Below, piece after piece: positions 21,701-42,835 of a stretch of DNA of 64,000 nt. The stretch is from Sitta carolinensis. Its lineage: Eukaryota; Chordata; Aves; Passeriformes; Sittidae. Below the pieces are notes generated by a model, which saw only the letters and a program-made list of their open reading frames with translations, was not told the origin of the DNA and did not search any database. The translations under genes were made by a program, and so were the position numbers. The DNA is taken from the NCBI GenBank assembly GCA_032173965.1, contig CM063299.1, positions 2,167,501 through 2,231,500 of the forward strand, read 5' to 3'. Each line of letters opens with the position of its first letter. The stretch's first letter is position 1.

Positions 21701-24700
21701 CTTTGGGTTTGAGTTGTACCAGCACTAATAATCACCATTGTGAACTGAGTTAGGAGCATAACCTGAGTCTCTTTTATCATTTTTTTTAATCCCTGATGTT
21801 GTATTTCATCTTTCTGCACCCCCTGCTCACTGAATATCAGAGTGTTGAACTTCTCCCGTGCCAGCCCTCGAGGACCCTGCCCCAGCCTGGCTGTCCTGGA
21901 AGCAGGCCTTGCTAAACTCCCAGCTCACTGGTTTGCAAAGCAAACTTCAGCCTTGTACTATTTACCTTGGCAAGTGCCCGACCAGATTGATGATCTGTAA
22001 AGTGGATTTGTTATTTGGCTGTTTGCTTTGGCAGCTCTTGAAAGCAGTTTGCTGATTACAGCCCCAGATGTCATTGCATACATTACTGCTCACTATAAGT
22101 TTCTTCTAAAGTTTTAATTTCAGCCACAAATACTATTAAGCTTTTTGCACCTTTGTGTAGTTAGCTCATGGATATTAAATATCAAGAGCAGGCAGCCTCG
22201 ATTTCCTTAATTTTTCCTCTTATTATCTTTGTTGGCCTCCTCCAGGTATCTCTGTGGTGCCAGGCCAGGGGTTGCTGCCTTGCCCTGGGTCATTGCTATG
22301 CCCAGCTGTGCCACAGGCACTTGCAAGTTGGTCACATGCACAGTTTCCTAACTGTAGATAAGATGGAAAATTGCCATAAGCATTTGTCTAAATTATCAGC
22401 TTTAACATGACCAAACACTTGGGTCAGTAGAGCAGAGATCAGGAGCCATGGTCACTAAAATCTCCCTGTGCCCCATTTGTGCCAGGGTAAGCACCAAAGG
22501 AACATGGTTTCCCTGGGTAATCTCCAGCCTCTCTCACTATTTCTTGACTTTTAAAGGCTCTCAAACTTGATAAGCAGTTTGGCAGATCAATAGGCTCAGA
22601 ATCAATTTGTTTCTGACACGGGGTAATCCTGAGTTTTTCTCTGCTGCCAGCAGAGCTCCACTCCCAGCCCTGTGCATGCAACCATCAGGATTAGGGTTGG
22701 GAAATATTGGGATATTATATTTTCCTGCTGCCTCAAAGTGCATCTGCCTTCCTAAAGGCCAACATGAAGAGCTCAGCTGGGTGTTTGCTGTTCCCCTACC
22801 CCACGTTCTGCAGGCTGTCCAGGAGCCAAGCCTGGCACAGCCCAGCTTGGGCAGATGCTGCTGGTCCTGGCTTTGAGCAGTTAAACCATCCTTTGTGGCC
22901 AGGAGCTTTGGGGTTTTTTTCAGTGGGGGCACTTTCAGCTTTGAAATATTTAAGTTGAAGAAGTTAATTCACTTTAAGTAAGTTTACTTTGCAAGGGGAG
23001 GATATCATTGTAGTATTTTTGGCCACTGCTTGAAAATTCCTCTAACCCTTTACTATAATAAGCAAATTGAGCAGATTAAAGACACATTATGCTGCCAAAT
23101 GGTTTTTCTACACAGGGTGACATATATTTTTTTCTGTGGAAAAGGTTGTGGGGGTTTTTGTGAGCTGCTATGCTTTTTTTAGCACTTCCTGTTTTATTGT
23201 GTTTGAAGTGTCTTTGTGGTGACCTGTTGGGTAAGATTCTTCCATATGGAAGTGTTTCTTCAACTTTTAATCATTTTGTTTAAAAAAAAAAATGTTTTAA
23301 ATCCGATTTGCAGATGTCTCTGGTTTTGTTCGCAGAGAGCTTGTCCAACTCACTACAGTGTTGTAGAAATGATGAATTGTTCATCCACAGCCTGATGGTG
23401 ACATCCATGGAGTTGCACTCTTGGAACACCTTTTTTAAAATCTATTTAAAATACCTGTAGAAAAGCTTTTGTTTGCGTTTTGATGTATTTTTCACTTTGA
23501 AACCTTGAATGCCTTGGCAAAACTCCTGTTGCTTTTGGTGGAACTGGGATTTCACCAGTAGACCCCTGCCTTGGTTGCAAGCATCTCTGCAGTCAAGTAA
23601 CATCAGGATAAGGAGCAAATCTGTGTCTGTTCCTGGAGAAAATCAAGCTGGGGTTTTACGAAGGGTCAGAAAAAAGTTACAAGTTTATTTTTAAGTCTAC
23701 AAGACAAACTCATTAAAGCACAACAGAATGCAGATTCCCTGAGCTCTTGCTGGACTCGCCAGGTCGTAACTGAGAGGAGAATTTGGACCACTGGAGCTGT
23801 GCTGGGGCTGTGTCCTGTTTCCTATTAGTCCTGACACTAACATCTGAATTTCAGAGCCCGTCTCGTTTAGGTTGAGCTGCTCCATCAGTGCATCCAAGAG
23901 ACACCTCAGGAGCTGTCTGGAGCTCTCTGGCTTGCAGGGGGTGTGAGGGCAGAGCTGGAGCTGCAGGACACAGTGTGTTACCCAGGCAGCCAGGGATGGC
24001 CATCAGGCATCTCCAGACTTCCCCTCTGCATCATGCCCTCCATGCTTCAACCTTAAGAAAACTGGCTCTGACAGTGTTTTTGAGCCCACATGTGAATACC
24101 ACATGTTGAGGTCTCATGTCTGCAGTTTCACTCCTAATTAAGTGTAGATGTAAGTACTGGGTATCGTTTAAGGTCTTTGGCTTCTCTGCAATTCACCACA
24201 AGCATCTAATTCCCACTTCCTTTGTCTTGGACCTATTATTTATAGGAGAAGGGTAGGTGGACTTGGTGGTTACAAGTCTGTTGGATTATTATGTTTCTGT
24301 AGCTGTCATCCTGTCAGGGGTCCTGCAGAAATTTGCACTGTGGGCTCTGGGTAGTTTATTGGGAGTAAAAGCCCCTCCTGTGCCAAAGGCTGGCCTTAGG
24401 TCTGTGCACCACTTAAGTCTTGCTAAGCTCTGAAAATGAGTCTTAAATGTTATATTGGCCTTCTCAGCACAGAGGTGAACTGCATTCTGTGTGAACAGTG
24501 AGATTGCCAGTTCAGCTTAAGCCTGTCTGTCCCTGCTGCTGTGAGAATTAGGACAGGATCTCTGAACCTGCTGAAAACTTTTGATGCTCATCCTTCAGAA
24601 GCCAGGGCCTTGCAGCTCTCTGACCTAACAACAGCACAGTCTGGAAAAAGGCAGCTTTTTGATGTAGATGGGTACAGTACTCATCTGGTTTGGATTTTCA

Positions 24701-27700
24701 AGGTGTTCCAGAGTCATATTGTTAACTACAGGGGGTCTTCTGTGAGCAGCAATATGCACTGACTTACTGCTGAGACTTCAGAGCGCTCCCAGATATTTAT
24801 TTTTGGAAAATTGAAGTCAGGTAGCTCCTGTCTATTAGACAGATGGAGAAATTGAGGCATAAGATGAGCAGGTGACTTCCCTGGGCTGGGCAGAGCAGTA
24901 TCAAGCCTCAGCCATAAAGCTGGAAAGTTATTTTACTCTGGTTTCCACAGTATTTCCACAGTGTGTTGGAAACATTTCCAATAAGGAAATCCTTACAATC
25001 ATATTTGCATCTCCCCAAAAAAAGATCACACTGATGTAACCTTCACAGGTGTTGCTCTCCTTTGGCCCACCTGATGAACTGATGTGTTTAGCTTTGGAAA
25101 AGTTCTGACTCTTGGAAAAGATGGAATTATGCCCATGAAGGTCATTGCCATCTCCAGACCTGGCAGGGTTTCAGGGGCTCTGGGGACAAGGGGCCATCAG
25201 CTCAGTGGCAACTGTCCAGTTTAAATATTTCACCAAAACACCTCAAACATCTCCCACTTCCTCAGTAGTTTCCTAACAGTGTCCAACTAGATGAAAATTA
25301 GCCAGTGTCTTGGTTTGTAGAGCTGCAAAGGTCAAATGTCCTGGAGAAACAAGGTGCTAAGATGCTAATTCTCCCCTGGAATGGGAAGGCAGTTCTCTGC
25401 TCGATTGAGCAGAAAATGCAGGTGGGCTTAAACATCTCAATTTTTGCCTTCTGTTTGGAATGCAATTATATAAAATCTGCTGTGATTACAGGGAGGATAA
25501 CCAGCTTCCAGTGCAATCCCAGATCTCATCCTAACACCAGTTATGAGGCAAACAGCTTGGAGAGGCTGCACATGTCCTGGGCTGGTCCCTGCCCCGTCTG
25601 TCCCCACTGTGGGACACACAGGAAGCTCGCCCTGAACTTCTGTTCTCACACTTCTCTTCTTGGAATCTTGTTTTCCACTTTTTGGAGATTTGTGAAACAT
25701 ATGCCTTGGAGGCTTCCCAATTTTTTTTCACAGCAAGAAGAGAATTGCTCTCTGCGCTGTAAAAACTCTCACGAAAAAGCTCGCTCCTTTCTCAAGGACC
25801 AGCCTGGTGCAGCTCAGCAATTCCCATTTCTCATCACTTCACAGCGTATTTTATAGGGTATAAAAATGGTGTTATGATCCATGTTCCCAAACCTTGCCTC
25901 AGCTAGCAAGAACATCAATAAACATGGCTTGATAGACACCAGAGCTGCCCCGCTGTTCCCCCAGTGCTTTGAACGTGCCCTCACAGACTTTTGGAATCTA
26001 TTCCCCATGTAGGAAACTCCTCGTGCCTCTGTTGACCTTTTAGTGTATCAGAGGAAATAATTGTGCTTAGGAAAGGTGACTTCTCCCAGGACACATTCCA
26101 AATCTGGTCACTTAATGTGCTCAGAAATATTTCCTCTCCTTCTTCTCAGGTCCCGCAGATTTTGTCTCGTTCCTTGATTTAAATTAATCTGCAGATTGGG
26201 ACGCCGGTGTTACCTACACCTGGCAAAAGATTTTTGCTTCATTTCTCCCCCTTCCCTTTTCCTTCTCTCTCTATGAAGTTATTATTGCTATTTCTTCAGT
26301 TCACAGCTGAGCTGATGGGTTTGAGCAGCTCCATGCTCCGTTCCAGGAAATTCTGTCTTTGTTCCGAGGCTTCCAGCGCAGAGGCTCCTTTCACCTTGAT
26401 CTTTCAGCACGGCACTAAAACATTTGGCAAGTTTTTTTGTCGTGTTTTTTGCAGCTGTCCAGGGCTTTTGAGAGATTCCCCTTGGACAACTTCCACCTCT
26501 GAGCTTGCCCACTGGAGGAAATACCTCCCCTCGAATTTACACCGCCACATCATCACACGTGCTGCATCCCTCTCGTATCTTCATTAGCTTCTTCCCCTCC
26601 TTGGATTTGCTTCTCTCTGGTTTAAAGTCAGTTTTTCCTGCTGAAGCCTCGAGCTGCTGGGAGGATGGTTGGAGCTGGAGCAGCACTGGATGCAGTGGGC
26701 TCACAGATCCTCCCCAAAGGAGGCGGTTCTGCAGGCTGCAGAGAGCAATTCCCTCTGCAAAACTTCAGTGGTTTCACTCATCATTTTAGTCTGGAAAAGG
26801 TATGGGAGCAGCTTCTACCTGAATTATGTCTGTCTCCCTAATAATCAGCTTTCTTTTCCACATTAAATTCCCCAGAAACTTGTGATTAGCCCCACTTCTG
26901 AGAGTTCACCGCAGCTTAATTCTACTGTAAAACTGTCAGCAGTGATTTTCTTGTTTAAAGACAGATTTTGGTTCTTGTACAGAACTACTTCTTGCTAAAT
27001 TCCTTTTCAACCAAACACTCTTGTCATTTCTCAGCCATTAAAGACAATAAACTCCATCTTTGGATTTTTACGTGCTGAACTTAGTTTATAATGATGGATA
27101 CTTGTTTATAACACACTGAAGATTTTTGTTAGCTTTCTGGCATAAAAATTGGAATCTTCTCTTTTGATTCGTGGTGATTAGTAGCAGGTTTATCCTTTCA
27201 AATACGTACAAGCCATGATTTAAGTGGAGTATTTATTGTCCACAAGAATGGTAGACTGCAGCTCTCAGAGTCCATCTTGCCTTTGCAGGGAGCATCTTTT
27301 TAATCTTCAAACTATTCTCGTGGGTTGAAGCTGATTTAGCAGCAGGATTTAGGTGGTACAACTCAGAAAGTCACAGTGCTGGGGTTTGGTACTTTGGTCT
27401 GTGAGGAGAGACCTGGGGCTCCTCTCCCCTGGGTCTGGGGGCAGCTCCAGCTCCAGGGGTGGGTGATCCCACATTTCCTGGCATCCTTAAGTCACTTGGT
27501 GCTATAAGTGCATTTTGAAGGTGCTGTAAAGCTGAATCAGGACCTCCTGGGGAGGTGGGAGGTGAGAAACACCCACTTGGACCATCCTAGGACAGGGCCA
27601 CAGTGCTGAGAAAACTCAAGGTTCTTCCTAGATCCAGGGAAATCTCTTGGGTCAGGCAGGGATTTGGGGTGGTGTGGTTTGGACTCCACTGCAATGTCTC

Positions 27701-28576
27701 CTTCCCTGTGTACCAGGTGACTCCTGCTGGAATGGGCCATCCCAAATGACAGTAGAGGTTTTTTTGCATCATAAATCATGTCCTTGCCATCAGTGCTCCA
27801 AAATGGAGTTTACTGAAAGAAGAAAAAAAAAATTGACTATAAAAATCCAGTTCTTGTCCTTCCAACTTTCCTCTTAAGTGTGATTTATTTTGCATTATTT
27901 TGGGTTGATGCACCCACTTTCCTCTTTTTCTCTGGTTTTGTGGGAAGGAAAGTAAGAAAGAGTAAGGAAAATTTGCCTTTTCATTCGTCCCCAGTAGGGT
28001 GATGCCCTACAGGCACGCCCTTCCAGTCACCTTTAGTGATTTCTGTAGCAGAGGGCAGTGCCACTGTCAAGTGCAAAAATGCTGTTGTCACTCAAGGCAG
28101 TCAAAGACCTTGGGTGAGGTTTTTTTTGAAGTTCTTACTTGCTCCTGAAAGCCTTTCTGCCAGCCCCGAGCTGCCTGCTTCCTCTTTGCTCTTGGAGTTG
28201 CTGCAGCCACCGTGAAGCTTGGGGAAGGGTGAGTGCCCTGCCCTGTGAGTTGAGCCTGTGCTGAGGATGAGAGGGAGATGAGTTAAATGACCCAGAGCCT
28301 GAGGCTGGGACGTGCCAGCTGCAATCATTTTTTCACTCCATCATCTCACCTTGCGACGTCGCTCTGCCTTATCCAGCCACCAGATGCCTGATGGATAGCA
28401 CAAGTGACAAGGGCAAAACCTCCTCCATGGATGCAGAGGAAAACTTCAGGGGCTGCTGGCTCCTGCCCAGCTGTGTCCTGCCTGGCTGCAGTGAAATCCC
28501 TGCCTTGGATGGGCTTTGGGAGGAGATGAGCCCTTGGTGCTGTGAGTTCCGAGTGCTCTGGCCACGCTCCAGCAGC
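18781..28576. other. intronic stretch with candidate conserved blocks
   Basis: No gene is seen. Two AT-rich, repeat-free blocks stand out. One is at about 19700-19960 (CTCGCTAATTGAAC, CATACGATTCC and ACACATGTAGG words). The other is at about 21300-21620 (AACAATTATTATTCATAAATG, GCCGCCATAAATTATC and GCATTCATAATG words). A perfect inverted repeat AAGCTCAAA-AAA-TTTGAGCTT lies at 21255-21275. A MIR-like remnant at 24831-24911 is listed separately. Open frames here lack splice context. Confidence 0.4.
24831..24911 (-). mobile_element. MIR-like SINE remnant, antisense
   Basis: AGACAGATGGAGAAATTGAG, GCATAAGATGAGCAGGTGAC, TTCCCTGGGCTGGGCAGAGC resembles the reverse-complemented MIR core, where the consensus reads ACAGATGAGGAAACTGAGGC followed by AAGTGACTTGCCCAAGG. 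It is short and diverged; an L2-type 3' end is the main alternative. Confidence 0.55.
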
Positions 28577-28684
28577 ACACTTAAGCACACACTTAACTTT
28601 CAGCATATATACTCCCATTGAAGTCACTGGGGCTCTTTGCATGCTTAAAAGTAAGTATATGCTTAAGCTGGCTCAGAACCAGAG
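28577..28684. repeat. ancient amniote interspersed repeat fragment
   Basis: TTAAGCACACACTTAACTTT, CTCCCATTGAAGTCACTGGG, and GTATATGCTTAAGCTGGCTC resemble an old repeat I know from reptile and bird genomes. In that repeat, CCCATTGAAGTCAATGGG is followed by repeated TTAAGCAnnTGCTTAAG words. I cannot assign the family with confidence. It is partly self-complementary through the TTAAGC/GCTTAA words. Confidence 0.5.
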
Positions 28685-38200
<9,516 letters not shown>

Positions 38201-38219
38201 TAGGTTGCGCTTTTCCTTT

Positions 38220-38257
38220 TCTCTGTATGCTACTCTCTCTTTCTCTCTCTCTCTCTG
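38220..38257. repeat. CT-rich / (CT)n microsatellite
   Basis: TCTCTGTATGCTACTCTCTC followed by uninterrupted CT dinucleotides up to the TCTCTGATT boundary. It lies between the T-run and the inverse LTR copy. Confidence 0.75.
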
Positions 38258-38318
38258 ATTAACTGACTTTTGTGGGGATCTCGGTGTCGTTTATAAAAGT
38301 GAGTCAGTGGTAGATCAT

Positions 38319-38610
38319 TGTTACTGTGATGCACAGAGGGAGCACAGCAACACACAAACAGGGGTTCAGGTAGAGAAGAAGAAAAGAACTCTCTAGTTTA
38401 TTGTTGACCTCGTATCTCTCAGTTTTGGACAGTGACCAGTGATTGGACAGAGAAGTTCCCACCTCTCCATCTCACTGGTCACTTGAGAAGTCCATCAGGT
38501 GAGATCTTTTCACAGAGGAATGTAAACATGATCTTTATTTATCTTACAATTCATGAGAACTGACTCTATTATACTAAAGCACATCAGAAGGCTGATTTTC
38601 AGGGACAACA
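38319..38610 (-). mobile_element. solo LTR, same family, inverse orientation
   Basis: Read on the minus strand, this 292-bp element begins TGTTGTCCCTG and ends CAGTAACA. By eye it aligns to the LTR at 15350-15644 over its full length at roughly 90 percent identity. It is flanked by GATCAT (38313-38318) and GATCAC (38611-38616), a 6-bp target duplication with one change. It keeps an AATAAA word that the other copy has lost. No viral coding sequence or partner LTR is adjacent, so it is a solo LTR. Confidence 0.9.
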
Positions 38611-41600
38611 GATCACATAAACGCAGTCTGAGATATTGGCACAATAAGCTTCCTTGTCCTATGGCTGGGCCAAGGGCTCTCCTGCATCCCCTCCTGTGCA
38701 GCTTGCTGCCCTTGCCCAGCCTGCTCCAAACAATGCCATCATCACACATATCCTCATTTTGTGTCCTGAATAGAGCCACTGTGAAGCGCTGGTTCTGTAA
38801 TCCAAATTAATCCATCTTCATCAGTGTCCATTATATTGATAAATTGTATCATCTGTTTAAGTAAATGGAATAGCACATCAGAGATTACACTCTCAGAAGG
38901 GGCCCGTGGTAGGAGAGGCTCAGAAATTAAAGCAGTTACTGCAGGTTTAGTGTCTCCATTAATTTTGACTTGTTCCAAAAAACACCTCAAGTAAAAACAC
39001 CTCAGAGTGATGGTGTCCCTAACATCAGCTGCCAACTCACTTGTCACTCTCCTGGCAGCTTGCCTGGCAAGGCAAAAGAGGAGAAACCATCAGGAAGGTG
39101 TGGGAATGCCAAGGTATGGCTCTAACAGGAAGAGCAAGAGCTGTCTCTTCTTTTGCTCTTGCCCTCATGTATCACTGAGGGTCTGCTCTGAGCTCTCCCT
39201 GCTCCTCAAGCAATCTCTCCCATCAGGGCTCATCCTGATTTTGCTCTCTGTGGAGCAGGTAGCAAACTGCAGCACCTTCCCACAGCCTGGAGGAGGAGGA
39301 TGCAGAGGAGCAGGATGTTAGCCCTTGTGTGTAGGTGCAGGCAGCAGTAACCAGGCTGAGCAGCAGAAACACCTTCAGAGCCCAGCTGCTCACCTCCCCA
39401 GCTGTCCTGCCTCTGATTTCCATCCTGAGGGAGATGAAATCAAAGGATCAGTTAGATTTGGAATTAACAGAAAGGCTTGGTTGGGCACTAAGGGTGGTTC
39501 TGCTGCAGCTCTGGGGCAAATCCTCATCACATTTTTGCCTTCATGAGTCCATGACTCCAGAGCTCCACCAGAGCAGTGAGGATAGAGAAGCCTCACATTG
39601 CTGGAGTGCACTTCAATCAGCTCATGTCTGTAAAGGGCTGGAAAGGTGGAAAAGCAGGCTGTGAAAATAGAGAAAGGCACATATTTCATCACTTACTGAC
39701 CCGGGCTGTGATCAGTGTGAACTTTGGGAGGGTATCCACTGCTGATAATGGGTCAGCACCCCTCAGGCTGTGTGTGGAAGGGGAAAGGTGAGGGGAATAC
39801 CCTCCTCTGAAAGCTGAAGCCTTCCAGATGTGCCAGGTTAGGGTGACTGACTGCCCTGGAGACTTGACAGTGTATTATATTGTAATCCAAGAGCTTTGTC
39901 AGAGCCAGGGCTCTGTCTTTTCCTTCCATTTTCACCAAACCCAGCCGACGGCAGCGAGTGCCAACTTCTGTGGCATAAGATGAGGCTCACAGTACTGCAG
40001 GTGTAAAGAGAGAAAAGAGCTGTTTATAGAGATGCCATCACTGAGTTAATATTCATCCAGAGAGATTTCTCCCAGCCCTTGCTCCAGACCCATAAATCTC
40101 CCTAATGAGTGTAAGGTAGATGCCATCTCAGAGCAGCGATTTTACACAGCAGTAATGAGTAACATGAGCACTGACCCAGCTCACCCCACCCCACCACCCT
40201 CCTCTCCCTGTCATTAACACTCTGTGCTGCCCTGCCTGTCGTGGGATTCTCTCCACCACTAACACACTCTATTCTCAGGATTTGGGCATGTGGTGACTCA
40301 GAGCAGCAGAGAAAACCTGGTGATAAGAGGGTGAACTCCTGTGCCCTTTCCACTTCCATCCCCTAACAGCTCTTGAGCTGTTCCTCTTCAGCAGACAGAC
40401 AGAAAAAGTTCTCTCCTGCTCAGATGTACCTGGAGAGCTGCACTCTCCAAGGGAGTGGGCTGGAGCTGCTGCCAGCCCCATTCCTCAGCCTGGGGAGCAC
40501 AGGGAAGGGCTCACATCTGTCTGCTGCTTAATAAACGGGCAGAGATAAGGGTGGAGCTGCATTGCCCTCACTTCAAAAGAGAGGTGTCTTTGTTGGCTCA
40601 TAACAAGCAGGAGAGTTTTCACTTCCCCCAAACCACTTACATCGTAACCAAGCTTAGCTGAACTGAATTATCTTTGAAAAAATCTCAGTTTTCCTCCTTG
40701 GGTTCTCTGCTGCCCACTCATCACAGTGAAATGGCAGCAAAGAGTTCAGCAGAAAAGGACACTGGAAGTTTGTTTGTTGGTAGTTGATTTCTCTCTTGCT
40801 GCTTCTTTCAAAACCAGTGTTTATATTTCTGCATTGGACTCAAAATTGTGGAATTTATAATCCTTTTAATAGGCCTAAAATAACTTATTTTAATTTATTC
40901 ATACCTCTATGTTATGCTTGCTTTAACCCCCGTGTGTGCTCCGTGGATTCTCTTCAGTCCTTAAATGGATTTTGCAGAAATTTAACAAAACTTGCAAAGT
41001 CCTACTCAAACTTCAGCACAAATTAATGAACATTTCTAGCTGGGAATGAGAAGATTTGTGCATGTGCAGTGCTGGGGTCCAATGTGTGGACAAAAACTGG
41101 GCAGTAGGGTGGACAGTGAGACTTTGTCAAGTGCTCGACTGGTCCTGACATGCACTTAATGGCCAGAGATAAATAGATTCTTTTAATGCCTTAACTGTTA
41201 GGGCATAGCTGACACGTAGGTTTATATAGAAATCAGGGCTGATAGGCTGCAGTGGTGTGGAGGAAGTGTGTGCTCGTGGTGCACAGAGCACTTTGGGGAG
41301 CTGATATCCCCAGAATCTCTGTTTTGTACCTGCCCTGCTGCACTGCAGAGCAGGGATGGCAACACTAACCCTGCTCTGGCTGCTGGGCAGAAATACCCAA
41401 GGATTGCTCATAGCACAAACATCAAGCTGGAGGATGCTGAAAACATCAGGAATAATCTGGCATGTTCAGGGAAAGGCTTTTCCACCTCCTGCTCCATGCC
41501 AGGGGCTGTCAGGAGAAGAGCCAGGTCTGGAAAACGACCTCCCCAAAATCTCCTTTCCTTGTGACCTAAATGATAACTCCAGTTGTCCAGCTAGTTGGCT

Positions 41601-42791
41601 TGATTGGGAAACCAGCTTTTCCCCTCGTTATCCAATTATTCAGACAACCCATGCCTATCTGAAGTGGAGTCTGCTGTACATAAGCTGTCAGCCCAGATAC
41701 ACATTTAATTCCAAGGAAGGCGTAAATTGGCAAAGATGCAAAAAAGATGTTTTTGCTGTTTCAGTTTCTGTCAAACTCTCACTGGAAAGAAAAAATTATG
41801 CAAGTCTAGACACAAATGTTAGTGGTCAGTGCCCTCTTTTGCTTGCAAAGCTTTGTTTTCAAGCAGCTACAATATTTACATTTGCAGTGCAGTTCTTAAG
41901 TGTGTGCTGGAGCTTCATATTGCATTCCCCCGCCCAAAAAAAAAAAAAAAGCCCTTGGACTGTGATTTATGAAACTCTGCTTCCAGGAGACAAATATCTC
42001 TGACAGGATTCCAGTCAAACTGGACAGGAAGAAATTGCCAGCTCAGACTAGAAATCTTTCCCTCCAAAAACACTGTACTTAGTCAATCCTCTGATTCGCC
42101 AATTCCTTCAGCAAGGAGGTTTTTCAAGCTTTCCAGTGTATTTTGCTCACTTCTAGGCTTAATATTTGAAATCAGCCTATAGCAGGGGAGCAGCAAGATG
42201 TTTTTTGAAATGCATCTTTCTTCCAAAACTCCTGGCACCCTCCAAGCCTGTCAGTTCCCCCGTGGGCAGCCGGTGGCACAGTGAGCTGCACCTCTGGCCC
42301 TTGGAGGAAACTGTCTGGATTCCTTCCAGATTTCATGAACAAACTCATAATGTGCTGAAGGAAGCTCATATGTTGAAGCAAACTCTTTAACCTGATTAAT
42401 GGGATGTAAGTAAGTGGAGCTAATTAGACATGCTGTTGGGGAATGGCCTGTAGGAAACCTGGGCTCCAGGCACTCTGGATCCTGGTCCCCAGCCAAAACC
42501 CGAGCCTAACTTGAGCCTGGAAACCTCTGAGCTTTGCAGAGGGATGGTCTTGGAACCTTCCTGTGCAATCTGGGGGTTGGAGAAGGGAAGTCACTCGTTT
42601 CCTGGTGTGCCTGGCAGAGGTGGGAAGCAAAGGGAGGAGAGCAAGCTGGTGGCTCCCCTGCAAGGACCTTCAAACATCTGTGCTCACCAGCTTTGTTCAA
42701 AGATCAGCAGCCACCTGGACACAGATGTACATTTAGTTTCAGGAATAGGATTAGCCCTTTATGGAGGTAGAGCTTTCAGTGGTATCTTCCC

Positions 42792-42835
42792 TTCTCTCCC
42801 TCCCTTCTTTCTTTTCTTCCTTCCTTCCTCTTTAA
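42792..42835. repeat. CCTT/CTTT pyrimidine tract
   Basis: A nearly pure pyrimidine run on the + strand (TCTCCCTCCC, TTCTTTCTTTTCTTCC, TTCCTTCC). It is a simple-sequence feature and the source of Phe/Leu/Pro-rich nonsense frames. Confidence 0.7.
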
